Positions 20,050-31,567 of a stretch of 64,000 bases of DNA are shown one piece after another. The stretch is taken from assembly GCA_903632075.3 (NCBI GenBank), contig CAHIKZ030000812.1, forward strand, positions 452,501-516,500, read 5' to 3'. The stretch comes from Acanthosepion pharaonis (taxonomy: Eukaryota; Mollusca; Cephalopoda; Sepiida; Sepiidae). The notes beneath the pieces are model-generated. The model was not told the DNA's origin, did not search any database, and was given only the letters and a program-made list of their open reading frames with translations. Position 1 is the first letter of the stretch. Each line of letters opens with the position of its first letter. Both the position numbers and the translations under genes were made by a program.

Positions 20050-21215
20050 CCCACGTACATGGAAACACGGCATGCACACATGATGGCCAGATACACTGGT
20101 CGGAGCGCACACATGCATACACGTACGAACGCGAAAACAGGTATCCATGGAGAACAAAAATATAAATACATACACAAGCAAAAACAGATAGACTACTCAC
20201 GGGCACACACGTGAGCCCTATGCAACACAGGAAGAATGTGTATATGTGCGTGTGTGTATGTGTATGTGTGTGGGTATGTATGTGTGTACAGGCGTGTCCA
20301 AAAATTCCGAATTTAAAACCTTTCTCTCTGTGCTTCATTTCTGTCATAGTTAATAATTAATATTTAATAAATGTTTATAGTACTGATTATATTGGTACAC
20401 ATTCGTTTGTCCTTGTGTGCATATGTATATTTTTCCATACGTATGTATTTAAAAACATTTATGAGCGCACCCACAGATACACACGCACACAGACATGCAC
20501 ACACACAAACAATAAAATAATAAAATTACTAGAATTTGGACTATTGAATATTAGTATGTCTATAGAACTAGTTGATATCATGTCACAAGAGACGTTAATG
20601 TAATGGGTTATCGATATTTTGCAAAGGATGTTTATTGGACTAAAGCTCAAAGGCCTTTGCGAGTGTTGTAAATTCAATCGATAATTGTTGGTTACCTTTC
20701 AGTCAACATCTATATTTATGCCCTTAATAATTATGCACTATCCATGTCATTCTAATAAAATTAATAAAATTAATAAAGTTTTGTTGTTTTTTTAAAAGTG
20801 GTTTCTTATCAACATACAAAGATTTGACAAATTAGACAGATTCGATATAAATACTTCCCAAATGTTATCAGTTTTGTCTACTTGTAAAATCAAACGTTTC
20901 AATGGAGAAAATGGAATTACAACACATGCTTACGTAAATGTATGCTTGAATGGTAGCCCCCCCCCAAAAAAAAAGTAAAAAAATACGTATCCTATTCCAG
21001 TAATAGCTTGATTTTATTTCAAGATAATCTGCTATTTTCTTATCAATTTACTTAAGTAAATGATAATTGTCTGGTTCCTAGCAGGGAATATAGTTATATG
21101 CTTGTAAACTCCATAATGCCTAATTCTATTTCTCTATACCAATATTTCTAAAAGAAAGGACACAATTGATTAGTATGTTAGTTTCGCAAGCTATTGCTAG
21201 TGAGTTCGATCATTA
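20050..21215. other. Unassigned sequence with CA/TG tracts
   Basis: No gene is supported. TG-rich stretches lie near 20238-20290 and CA-rich ones near 20475-20510. A C-run followed by an A-run sits at about 20957-20973. Confidence 0.4.
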
Positions 21216-21221
21216 CAGGAT

Positions 21222-21414
21222 GCAGGCATTCCTCGATTAATGCGCATTCGAGTAATAAGTTTTTGATTAGTGCGCTAAAATTTTATATACCAAGATTCGG
21301 TTAGTTTATACATAATACTCGATTAATGCGGTAAAACCTTCTTTAGTTAAATCATAGTAATTGAAAATTGATTTTTTATAGTTTCATTGGCAGCACTAAT
21401 CGAGGGATTCCTGT
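21222..21414. mobile_element. pogo/Tigger-like MITE
   Basis: The left end CAGGCATTCCTCGATTAATG and the reverse complement of the right end CAGGAATCCCTCGATTAGTG pair with four mismatches in 20. The 193-bp unit has no coding capacity. The CAGG...CTCGATTA terminal motif resembles pogo/Tigger-type transposons. The motif CGATTAATGCG recurs internally near 21320. A TA target duplication is not clean on the left side. Confidence 0.65.
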
Positions 21415-21419
21415 ATTTC

Positions 21420-21892
21420 ATGAAGCCGGGACATATAATAAATTTTATTTCTACAACTACCATTTTATTTCTATAACCAGTTACTTGGAAAAATATTCAT
21501 CCTATATACATGCAATCTACCATTCGAACATTTACTCTATCACGAGTTCTCATCCTGCTCGCTGAAAGCCATATGCATAACTTTCCACATTACCGCCATA
21601 GGTAGTGTTGTGTTAAGCAATAAGAAAGCAGACAAGCACAAAGCATTATTGTTCTATAGTAGAATCATGTCGAGATGTAAAGTTTATAAGGTCTCAAAGT
21701 ATACGGTTACAGTTAGTGTGTGAAGGGTGCTGAAAAAGTTTTTGTTCAAAATTTGAGCAAATGATCAAACATCTGAGTTTAATAAAGGAAGGGCTTCTTG
21801 ATTGACCATAGAAATTTACATTATCAACTCGTAGGTTAGCATACAGACACGCACACACACACACACAGATACGCACACACACATATGCACAT

Positions 21893-21930
<38 letters not shown>

Positions 21931-22070
21931 GGAGGTAAATGAAAAATTGTTTTAAATTATTATAAAACAAATATATTCAATAGAAAAAATCAATATATTA
22001 ATGTAATTATATATGATGTGTTCACAAATACTTGGCGCGCGCGCACGCACGCACACACACATACATATTA
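21420..22070. other. Unassigned sequence with CA arrays
   Basis: No gene is supported. CA and TA arrays at about 21848-21932 and a GC/CA alternation at about 22037-22062. Confidence 0.4.
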
Positions 22071-22074
22071 TATA

Positions 22075-22613
22075 TTTGAATAAAAAACAGACCACTTTAA
22101 GGTTCCATATAATAAATTATTTCACCACAGCCCTTTTAAAGGGCTCTGGATCATCAAACTTTACTTCCAAAGGTTGAAATGAAAAATGAAAAGAAACACA
22201 TTTTTGACGGGCCGTATTAAGCATATGTAAATTAACGAAGTGAGGAAAGGAGGTGGGAGAGAAGACGAAGTGAGGAAGTGAGGGAGGAGAGAAGACATGA
22301 ATGAGTTAGATGTACCATTTCAATTCTTTATCCCTAACCCCACTTGGTGTGGGCTAGACAAACGCTTCACTTGACTTATGTTATCTTTAGATATTGATGG
22401 GTAAATGGTGAAGAGGAAAGCCGACATAAAAGGAAGAAGATACAATAAAACAATCCTGAAGAGAGAAGGTTTCACTTAATTTCTTGGACGCTGTTATTTC
22501 GCATTCCTTTAAAGGGTATAGTTGGGCGTTAAAGTTTGATATAAATCTAAATGTCTACAAAATCTACGAAGAATTCAATTTGATGTTTGTTGGAGTTTGG
22601 GATATTTTCTATG
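22075..22613 (+). repeat. Left inverted arm (pLTR) of the PLE
   Basis: It is the reverse complement of 25417-25933 over about 500 bp, with few mismatches and one internal gap: about 27 bases near 22508-22534 are missing from the right arm. It includes GACGGGCCGTATTAAGCATA and a purine-rich block of GAAGTGAGG-type repeats at 22240-22285. Confidence 0.85.
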
Positions 22614-22616
22614 TAT

Positions 22617-23068
22617 TTATGTACATTGAAAGTACATAAAAATAAAACTACTTTTATCCAATTGGATATTATCGATTTCTACCCCTCAATTTCTAAAGAG
22701 TTATTAGAAAATAGCTTAAATTTTGCCAAAATCCACACTGATATTACTGACGAAGAAATAAAAATCATAATGGACTCTAGACAGTCTATACTAAAACTTG
22801 GATTTAAAAAGACAGAGACAACTTCGATGTCCCAATGGGATCATTTGATCCAGCTCAAATAGATGACTTAATAGGTATATACATTTTAGATATCCCAAGT
22901 AGATTCCTTGACCCTCAAAATATAGGACTATACAGAGATGACGGATTGGTTGCTGTACCTGATATCAATGGTTCGTTAACATCCCAACTACAAAAGAAAA
23001 TAATTAAGGCTTTCAAATTTCTAGGGTATAAAATCGAGATTTCTTCCAACCTACAAATAGTAAACTAG
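22617..23068 (+). pseudogene. PLE reverse transcriptase, palm
   Basis: Starting abruptly after the pLTR, the frame reads TTFIQLDIIDFYPSISKELL, RT motif A with its catalytic aspartate. A region with DITDEEIKIIMDSRQSIL follows. After a frame change near 22830 it reads MGSFDPAQIDDLIGIYIL and IGLYRDDGLVAV, the second catalytic box, at 22921-22957. The RT fingers are missing, so the copy is 5'-truncated. The GLYRDDG box links this copy to the - strand PLE at 43-45 kb. Confidence 0.85.
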
Positions 23069-23822
23069 ACGTTACATTTAATCTGAACAATAACACTTAT
23101 AAACCCTTCCAAAAGGAAAACCAATCACCCATATATATAAGTACCTCCTCACCCGAAATCAATAAACAAATTCCAAATACAGTAAATGCAAGAATAAATA
23201 AACTCTCTTCTAGTAAAACCATTTTTAACCAAAATAAATCGGAATATAATAAAGCCCTATTAAAAAGTAAATTTAAACAAACACTAAACTATATAGATAA
23301 GTCAGTTAATAAAAATTCCACTAAATCCAAAAATAAGAAAAGGAAAATTATATGGTTCAACCCACCTTTTTGTAAACTTTCTAATATTAACATAGGTAAA
23401 TACTTCATAAAACTGATAGAAAAACACTTTAGTAAAAATGCAATATATGAGGCAACAATTTTCCCCAAAGAGAATGTTGAGGAGAAAAGGATATACATTG
23501 GAATATCGGCGGGAAATTGGAAACACCGACTATATAACCATCGCCAGTCCTTCAAAAATAAATGTAAAAAGAACCAAACGGCACTGTCAAAACACTATTG
23601 GGATTTGTTGGAGGGTGGCTTAACCCCACAAATAAAGTGGAAAATAATCTCGAGAGCCAGAACTCCAAAAAATTTCAGAGACAGATGCGACTTATGCATA
23701 AAAGAAAAAATCCTCATGATCAAACACAAGGATCCAGATTTATTACTAAATAGACACAATGAACTAATTTTTAAATGCCGACATAAGAACAACCTAAACC
23801 TAGGAAAATACATTGAGAAATA
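23060..23822 (+). pseudogene. PLE thumb, linker and GIY-YIG endonuclease
   Basis: After another frame change near 23060 the frame reads the DVTFNLNNNTYKPF block and ESQ-type linker, then KIIWFNPPFCKLSNINIGKY (about 23344-23404), the conserved block before the cysteine-rich linker. The cysteine-rich linker itself is absent: the frame passes from HFSKN straight to AIYEATIF. RIYIGISAGNWKHRLYNHRQ (about 23488-23547) is the YIG half. CDLCIKEKILMI and RHNELIFKCRHKN end the protein at about 23822. Confidence 0.8.
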
Positions 23823-23824
23823 AC

Positions 23825-24308
23825 CATATAGGAAAAATAATATTGAATGACTTTTGTTTTTTTTGCTTTTGGAAATGTTGCTATACGCGCATGAACACAT
23901 GACTGTATGTGTATAACTATGGTATCGTACTTGAACACTGATACGTCTTTTAATATGTACATGTATATGTTTTTATGTGGAAAGAGAAGCATACAGTTTT
24001 TTTTTAATGTATATGTGAGTGTGTATGTGTGTAATTAGATGGGTACTTATACGTCTTGCCACAGATATGGGATGGCGAGTAATATATGTATAGATATATA
24101 TGCATAATTATAGGATTTTGTGTATTCATGATGTAATGACGTATTGATATTGATATGTTCTTAGAATGCATAGATATGTTGGTGTGTGTGTGTGTATATG
24201 TATATGTATATATATGTATGTGTATATGTGGGTATATGTATATATGTATATGTGTGTGTACGTATATATGTGTATATGTATAGATGTGCATGTATGGGTG
24301 CTTGTATA

Positions 24309-24364
<56 letters not shown>

Positions 24365-24688
24365 TACATATAATTATATATGTGTGTATATATGTAAGTA
24401 TATATGTGTATGTGTGGATATGTATGTATATATGTGTGTATGTGTCTTTCTACAGGTGTATATGTGTATGTATGGGTATTTTTGTGTGGATGTATGGGGG
24501 GTGTATATGGATTTATAGGTATATAGGGATATGTATGTATGTGGATATAGATAGGTGTTCGGATATGTGTAGAGGTGTGTATGTGTATGGATATATAGAA
24601 TATTATAAAAGAAGGACCTAATTTTCTGTTAGTAATGTTGTATCCAAATTTCTCCTCTAATATTCTCCAATTGGAAATGAGTTCAAAT
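23825..24688. repeat. TG/TA-rich low-complexity stretch in the PLE 3' region
   Basis: From about 24180 to 24590 the + strand is dominated by TGTGTATATG-type repeats with a short GA run at 24348-24364. Frames on both strands (Tyr-Val-Cys or His-Ile-Tyr repeats) are artefacts. No gene is seen in 23825-24180 either. Confidence 0.8.
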
Positions 24689-25933
24689 AATACGGAGGTA
24701 AATCTTAAATTGATAACTTAATTTAAATTGAAATGTATTATCCTTTAATAATCATTATTGATGATAAAATTATTTAAATTGGAATAACCTTTGATAATTG
24801 TGTAGGTATCTAAAAACAGTCACGAGTTTAATTTATAAACAAAACTCAAACGAATAGATGTCAACTAAATAATAATCATGAAAAAGTTTAGGAAAACAAA
24901 AAAGATTACTAGATGTAAAATGAATTATTCTTTCAATATACTTTCTATGAATTTTTTCCAATCGACCATTTCATAGAAAATACCCCAAACTCCAACAACC
25001 ATCAAATTAAATTCTTCGGAGATTTTTTTAGACATTTAGATTTATACCAAACTTTAACCTCCAAATATACCCTTTAAAGTAATGCGAAATAACAGAGTCT
25101 AAGAATTTGAATGAAACCTTCTCTCAACTGAGTCTAAATAATACGGAGATAAATTTTAAACTGATAATTTAGTTTAAATTGAAATATATTACCCTTTAAG
25201 AATCATTATTGATGATAAAATTTTTTCAATTGGAATAACCTCTGATAATTATGTAGGTACCTAAAAACAGTCACGAGTTTAATTTATGAACAAAATTCAA
25301 ACGAATAGATGTCAACTTAATAATCAACAAGAAAAAAGTTTAAGAAAATAAAAAAGATTACTAGATGTAGAATGAATTATTCTTTCAATGTACTTTCTAT
25401 GAATTTTTTCCAATCGACTATTTCATAGAAAATACCCCAGACTCCAACAAACATCAAATTAAATTCTTCGTAGATTTTGTAGACATTTAGATTTATATCA
25501 AACTTTTGCGAAATAACAGCGTCCAAGAAATTAAGTGAAACCTTCTCTCATCAGGATTGGTTTAGTGTATCTTCTTCCTTTTATGTCGGCTTTCCTCTTC
25601 ACCACTTACCCATCCATATCTAAAGATAACATAAGTCAAGTGTTTGTCTAGCCCACACCAAGTGGGATTAGGGATAAAGAATTGAAATGGTACATCTAAC
25701 TCACTCATGTCTTCTCTCCTCCCTCACTTCCTCACTTCGTCTTCTCTCCCCACCCCATCTCACTTCGTTAATTTACATATGCTTAATACGGCCCGTCAAA
25801 AATGTGTAATTTTTTTTTCATTTTCCATTTCAACCTTTGGAAGTAAAGTCTGATGATCCAGAGCCCTTTAAAAAGGCTGTGGTGAAATAATTTATTACAT
25901 GGAACCTTAAAGTGGTCTGTTTTTTATTCAAAC
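24689..25933. repeat. Tandem and inverted pLTR copies right of the PLE
   Basis: A unit beginning AATACGGAGGTAAAT at about 24689 recurs as AATACGGAGATAAAT at about 25138, an offset of about 449 bp. Both contain CAGTCACGAGTTTAATTTAT, GATTACTAGATGTA and CTTTCTATGAATTTTTTCCA. The second unit continues into the right inverted arm (25417-25933). Confidence 0.85.
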
Positions 25934-26013
25934 ATATTTGCTCTGAATTTACATTGAGCTCTCCGGATATCATCCTTCTTGGAATCCATACGGATTACCT
26001 AGTTTTGCATAAA

Positions 26014-26016
<3 letters not shown>

Positions 26017-26059
<43 letters not shown>
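26017..26059. repeat. (TA)n microsatellite
   Basis: Pure TA array. Confidence 0.95.
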
Positions 26060-26060
<1 letters not shown>

Positions 26061-26251
26061 GAAAAATGATCAGATATGTGCAGCATCTGGTCTCTTGGAA
26101 TTTATAGTCATGTAGCCAAATTTTTCTTGGAATATTTATAGAGATAATCTTAAAAATAATCAGCAAAATTAAAATTAGGAATAAAGCGACCAACAGCTCT
26201 TTTGCATTCGCATCCTAAGATGATGTATTGAATATATATTTTACTTTTATA

Positions 26252-26787
26252 CAGTGATGTTCGATAAAAGTGACTCACCTTATCCTTTGAATTTAGCTCA
26301 ACTTTCGCTTCATCGGAGAAGAAAACATTCTTCCAGTCTTCTACGTTGAAATGTTTGTAATAGTGAGCCCATTCAAGTTTCTTTGCTCTGTTGGCTTTGC
26401 TTATTAGCGGCTTAAACTTTCGTGTACAAGATTTGTAGCCTTGTTCTAACAGCCACCGACGGACTGTTGAAGAGGCAAGACTAACACCTTGCTCTTCACT
26501 TAGACTGGCTGCAATTTCTTGGCTGCAATTTCTTGGCTAGTTACAGTCCAATTCTTCGCAACTTCTCTCTTGATTACCCTGCCAGTTCTATCATCAATCT
26601 TTTTCTTTCGTCCCCTTGTTTTCTTCCTTGGAGCAGGAGTGGCATCATTATGTGCCCTAAGCACTCGAGAGACAGTTGACTGCGAGGTTATAGCAATTTC
26701 TGCAATTACTCTCGTAGACTTGCTTGCTTTTGAGAAGGCAATAACAGATGCCTTAAGTGGTTCTGATGCGTGTTTGTACCCTTTCAT
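26252..26787 (-). pseudogene. Truncated Tc1-type transposase
   Basis: It starts at Met 26787. A paired-type helix-turn-helix region follows (KSTRVIAEIAITSQSTVSRVLRA), then a basic linker (KKTRGRKKK) and the second DNA-binding half. A 14-bp tandem duplication of GGCTGCAATTTCTT (26507-26520 and 26521-26534) shifts the frame and stops it at 26500. In the shifted frame homology resumes: SSTVRRWLLEQGY, RAKKLEWAHYYKHF, then NVFFSDEAKVEL with the first catalytic aspartate near 26300. The remainder of the DDE domain is absent. Confidence 0.85.
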
Positions 26788-27201
26788 CTGATTAGTGACT
26801 TGAGTGGCTATTTCAAGCTGTTTTTATACTGTATGAGGCTTTCTGGAATATTCTGGAATACTCTAGATTTAATTTAAGCTGTTCTAGATTCTCTAGAATA
26901 TTGTTCTGAGTGTATTGTAAAATAGTTTTCAATATTTTGTCAAAAGTTCTTTAAATTTACCAATTTAATCATAAGAATGCGATAATGAGTTTTTTGCACA
27001 GAGTTTTTTCCTGAATCTCATTTATATCCAAAATTATAATTATCAATATAATGCTTTAGGGTGAATAAACGTTTTTTTCTAGGTGGTCGGGAAGGGGTCT
27101 TTATATTAGTAAGATTAAAAATTATTTTAACCCAAAAAACAATAGACAAAAAATATTTTTAGTAAAAATATCAGGTGAGACACTTTTATCGAACAGCACT
27201 G
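26252..27201 (-). mobile_element. Tc1-type transposon with internal deletion
   Basis: Both ends carry CAGTG.TGTTCGATAAAAGTG as inverted repeats, flanked by TA on each side (26250-26251 and 27202-27203), the Tc1/mariner target duplication. The 950-bp length is well under a usual autonomous Tc1. The transposase, on the - strand, runs into the left end right after its first catalytic aspartate, so the half holding the second and third catalytic residues has been lost. Confidence 0.9.
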
Positions 27202-27209
27202 TATATTCA

Positions 27210-27775
27210 AGAGGTTTTGCCTAAGAATCATAAGGACTGAAAATATTGACATATTTCCAATAACGGCATTTTTGTACACTCAGGAAAACAGCAGCGAAAA
27301 CCTACAGCATATATTTTTGTTTAAAAGATAGGAAAATTATATATACAACCACGAAGTAGTTTTATTTTAGTTTTACAATCAGTCCCAGCTCATATTTTAG
27401 AACTAGATTTCTTTCTATGATCTTGTTTCTTTTTCAATTTTTGTGTCTTTCATTTCTTTCCTCTTCTTATTTATGCAGGTGATAATTCTGAAGACGATGG
27501 AACTCCAAGACTGTGGCTGCATAAATACGACATGTGCAAAGATGCTTGAATACAGTGCAAGTACATAACTTATATAAGCTTCCGGACATTTTCCGGGATG
27601 TTTTATAGATATATTTTTATCATCGCAGAAACAATAAGACAAAGAGAAATTGCGAGAGATATTTTAAATGGAATTCTTCTTATTACATGAACATACTAAT
27701 TAAAAAATATATACATTCATTTTTTAAAATTTATATTTATTACTTATCATATATTTTAAAATCTGCCCTACACAC
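27210..27775. other. No recognised gene
   Basis: A 75-residue frame on the - strand at 27415-27642 has no recognised family and is not supported as a gene. Confidence 0.4.
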
Positions 27776-27790
27776 ACACACACACAAACA

Positions 27791-27846
<56 letters not shown>

Positions 27847-28033
27847 TGAGTTTTATTAAGTTTCTATTGGGGGGTGCAGAGAGAGTGTAAAAACTCTCCC
27901 TGGTGATTATTGTACCAAGCGCTTTCGATCAATTCCGTATCCATTTTCAAGGGGTTCGTTGTTTATATGTTTTCCTGTGTTTTTTTGTTCTAAGTTGTAT
28001 TGTGTGGAAAGAAAATCTGTGGTGTTCTAGAAG

Positions 28034-28085
<52 letters not shown>
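27776..28085 (-). repeat. PLE-like end between two (TA)n arrays
   Basis: TA arrays lie at about 27797-27842 and 28038-28085. On the - strand between them a CTTGAAAATGG...GATCGAAAGCG pattern (about 27925-27955) resembles the conserved core of PLE terminal repeats, in degraded form. Confidence 0.4.
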
Positions 28086-28090
<5 letters not shown>

Positions 28091-28099
28091 AGGTAATAG

Positions 28100-28320
28100 A
28101 TCCATTGGTATATAATCCAGGTGGATCCTCGTAATATTAAATATTAAAACTGGTCCATAGAGAGCTCAGTGTATTTATTATATCTGAGCATACATATTTT
28201 TTACAGCAAAAATCCAAAATTACCTCATGTGGTGAAGTCTATTTCAGATCGGTACAACTTAATGCCGATTCGCATCAGCCCTCGAATGCCTGTCTGAAAT
28301 TATGGTTTTGAATTTATTTT
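28100..28320 (-). repeat. PLE-like terminal repeat with hammerhead-like stem
   Basis: On the - strand CTGATGC, GA, then ATCGG...CCGAT enclosing an 11-12 base loop, then CTGAAA (about 28232-28290). The stem and GAAA fit stem II of a hammerhead, but the core has extra bases. The part near 28108-28190 (TATATAATCCAGGTGGATCC) resembles 60078-60150. Confidence 0.4.
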
Positions 28321-28324
28321 ATAC

Positions 28325-29455
28325 TAGCAGTAGAGCCCGGCGTTGCCCAGGGATGTAACAGTAAGAGATAGATCAAGTATCGACCATCATAAAGACTGAA
28401 AAATAAAATTGACAAAGATTATTGTTTAAGGTTGACGGACACGCATGTCTTAATTAGTTTTTTTTTTACGAATTGGTCAAACCCAAATTCAAACAAAAAC
28501 ATTGTTTACAATCGTTATGAGTCTATCGATTGGTGAATAGAATTTTATTATAAACAATTGTCTTGTAAATGGAATTTTAAAGCATTCTGAATGTAAAAAT
28601 AAAAGAAAAAATGTGCAAGACAATAAGAAACACTACCTGCCAAAAAAAAGTGAAGTTTTGTTGAAATCGGTTGAAAAATGTAGGTAGCCTTTCTCTGTAA
28701 TCTTTTACAATTTATGATTTTTACTTATTGAATACAGTAAAGAAAATTCCATATTTTGCTTGTGGTGATTCATAATTAGAATTCTGATTTGAATATATTT
28801 TCCACTCGTTGTTTCTAATACAAAAAATATTAACTTTATTTGGGTTTATTAATTTATTACTGTGTTCTTTCCTTAATAATTATCATCTTCGAAATATTGT
28901 TTTTTTTTTGTCTATCAGATTTCTTACGTCGGCATTTTTAAATTATTTCTTAATACTTTCTTTTAAATATTGAATTAATTTCAAATAGAACCAATGCCTT
29001 ATTGATCTGCCTTGTAACAAATTGTAAAGGGAATTGTAAAAACGGCCCTAAAGTACGTGGAATTATCTTTCCCTAAAGATAAAGAATTATCCGATTTTTC
29101 GATTCGTACAATCAGTAGAGATCGTTAGATTATTGTTTAGGTTGACGGACACGCATGTCTTAGATTTTTTTTTTTTTTTACGAATTGGTCAAACTCAAAC
29201 GAAAACATTGTTTTCAATATCGTTATGATGAGTCCCCCGATTGAATAGAATTAGAATTTTATTATAAACAATTGTCTTGTAAATGGAATTTTTAAGCATT
29301 CTGAATGTATAAATAAAGAAAAAAAAGCGTGCAAGACAATAAGAAATACTACCTGCCAAAAAAAAAAAGTGGATGTTTGTTTTATCGGCTGAAAATGTAA
29401 GAAATCCGATCCCATATATAAAAAGGACACACACACACACACACAACCTGGGTTT
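28325..29455. repeat. Repeat family with two copies in direct orientation
   Basis: 28421-28689 and 29132-29409 share long blocks: GGTTGACGGACACGCATGTC, TTTTTACGAATTGGTCAAAC, ATAAACAATTGTCTTGTAAA and GCATTCTGAATGTA. The second copy ends in CATATATAAAAAGGACACAC followed by a CA array. A GAGCCCGGCGTTGCCCAGGG block at 28333-28352 precedes the first copy. No protein is visible. I regard this as a non-autonomous interspersed repeat of unknown class. Confidence 0.7.
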
Positions 29456-31250
29456 TTAACCTAAGTCACTCCACGGAATCGCTAAAACATAGAGCATAGT
29501 CTGATGAAAAAGACGCCAAAGTTTATGAAAACAAAATTTTATCGTCAAAATGCTTATGTTTTTATGAAGAGGATAGGCTAAATTTTTTTAATTAATTTTA
29601 AAAATTTTTTCCATCTTTTAGAATATTCTAAATTTTGATTTAAAAACCTTGTTTCTCTTTGTCGCAACAAGGGGTAGTAAATAACATAGATAATTTTTAT
29701 TGCGCGAAACTATTCACAGATGATCAAAATTATTATATGTTTTTTTTTTTTTTGTATTTACACACATTAATTTTTGGAAAAAATCGGTTTTTGCATAGTT
29801 AAAAAAAGGCTTTGAAGAATGCAAAAAAGTTGAAAAAAAGTAACATACAAAACTCAATAAAACAAATATATTATTTAGTTTCAAACTTTTATTTGTTTTA
29901 ATTTGTTTTTATGAATATCAACCAAAAATTTTTTTCAAAATGTCCGTGTGAGATTGTCATTGTCTAGCACTTTGAAAATTGTATAATTTGGACCAATCAG
30001 ATTAGCCATGGTAATTAAGAAATGTAATTTTTGTGTTTATAGTCGGACAGTAATTATCAAGTACGGAAGACCAACCAGAATACAATTTAGTTGCATTATT
30101 TGAGTTCAGCATTGTTCTCCGCTGTTAAGCCCTTTACTTTTGCGAAACACGTATGGAGAAGTTAATTTGAGTTTTCAATTTCAACTGAGAAGGGTACCTA
30201 CAAGTAACAGTATCATCTTATGAAATTTAACTACTGCTAAACTTTAATTTATATGATCTTATTTTTATATTAATCTCAGTTATGACATTTTTCCATAAAT
30301 TAAATATCAAAATTAATAATAAAATGAATGGAAAACAGTAAAATGTAATAAATGTACATAAAATTATAGTATTTTATGTACACTTCTGATAAAATTTCAT
30401 AAGAAAGGTACCTAAATTAATTAGATACCTTTTTCTTATGAAATTTAATCTCACTATTAACAGTCTTATTTTTTAATTTCTTTATATTTTCCATAAAGCA
30501 TCGTAAACGTAAAAATAAAAGCTAAGTACAAAAAAAATAAAAATAAAAAATAAAAAATAAAAAATTAGAGCGCTGAAAGTTTTCCTTAAAAGTAACGAGG
30601 TAAATAATTTGTTCACTTAAATAATTTCACTTCCTTCCATCCGTAGAAAGAATTATCCTCCCATATCTAAACGTCATGAATGTGCCTTTCGTCAATCGTC
30701 AAGCGAAGCGAAAGTTTATGACCTGCTTTGTTTTATTTTCAAATTACATTTTTTCGGCGCAGAAGCTAAGTTAAGCTTGGTTCAAAATATTTTAAATAAA
30801 CAGTATAATTTCTGTTTTTATTAAAATCAGTTTTGAAAAAATGATAATTGATTTTTAAGAGAATATCAAAGTCAGATTTTAATCTTTTTATATCAAATCG
30901 AAAAAAATGATTGAAAATGATTGATTATCTGTCCTTTTTTTTTACCAAAAAAAAAAAAAACAATATTTTTAACAAAAATTTCAGACGTGCTAGGAACGAT
31001 TAAAAAATGTAAAAAATACCCCCAAAATACTTTGATCTTTCCTCTTTAATAATAATATGAACATTAGACGATAAAATTTTGTTTTCGTCAATTTCGGCTT
31101 TTTTTTCATCATGCTATGCTCTTTTGTTTACATTTTAGTGGGTGAGTTGTCCCCCTTTCATTCTCACGATGTGTCTTAATCGTGTTTTCAAATTGATTTT
31201 GTTAAAAAAAAAACAGTTGTGTTTTCCCCATTTTCGGTGCCGTTAGAACC
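29456..31250. other. AT-rich sequence, no recognised gene
   Basis: About 1.8 kb without supportable coding potential. AAATAAA-type tandem runs occur near 30529-30563. Composition is strongly A/T with long T and A runs. Confidence 0.45.
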
Positions 31251-31269
31251 ACCACAAGGTAATTTTATG

Positions 31270-31390
31270 TAGTCCTGTGAAGTTTTATTGAAATCGGCTA
31301 AAAAATGTAGGAAATTCGATCCAATATATAAACGTTACAGACACACACACACACACACACACACACAATCTGCGTTTTATAATAAGTAAG
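31270..31390 (+). repeat. Third, 3'-only copy of the repeat family
   Basis: GAAGTTTTATTGAAATCGGC (31279-31298), then AAAAATGTAGGAAATTCGAT, TATATAAACGTTACAG and a CA array match the tails at 28652-28690 and 29378-29440. Only the last 120 bp are present. Confidence 0.65.
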
Positions 31391-31567
31391 ATAGCAGTCC
31401 TACTCAAAGGGACGCCTTGTTTTTGATAATTGGCTTGTGTTGGTGCTAATGGCAGGGCGTAAAATATCTCTAAGAGAGAGTGGTCTTGGGTCAGAGTTTA
31501 TTTATGGCCGGAACCTTTCTTTGTATGTAAATGAATTTCGGTTTCTACTATGGGATACTACACTATG

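Larger units (their letters stand above)
17290..20050 (+). mobile_element. Penelope-like element interrupted by a hAT-type insertion
   Basis: The coding relic starts at the TA array with a lysine-rich N-terminus, continues through the RT fingers and palm, is split by a DNA transposon at 18085-18837, resumes with the RT catalytic box and thumb, and ends with a GIY-YIG nuclease near 19790-20040. Frames change several times. It is a different PLE lineage from those at 22.6 and 43-45 kb, judging by its RYLDD box and FRPIVAGP block. Confidence 0.85.
22075..25933 (+). mobile_element. Penelope-like element with inverted terminal repeats
   Basis: A 5'-truncated PLE coding region (22610-23822) is enclosed by long inverted repeats: left arm about 22075-22613, right arm about 25417-25933, ending in the same TTTGAATAAAAAACAGACC. 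On the right an additional partial direct copy of the arm (24689-25135) precedes the full one (25136-25933). Inverted and tandem pLTR arrangements are known for Penelope-type elements. Confidence 0.85.

Noticed and set aside
24004..24621. Open frames of 110-151 residues on both strands
   Set aside because: They are low-complexity Tyr-Val-Cys and His-Ile-Tyr repeats from TGTATA-type sequence.
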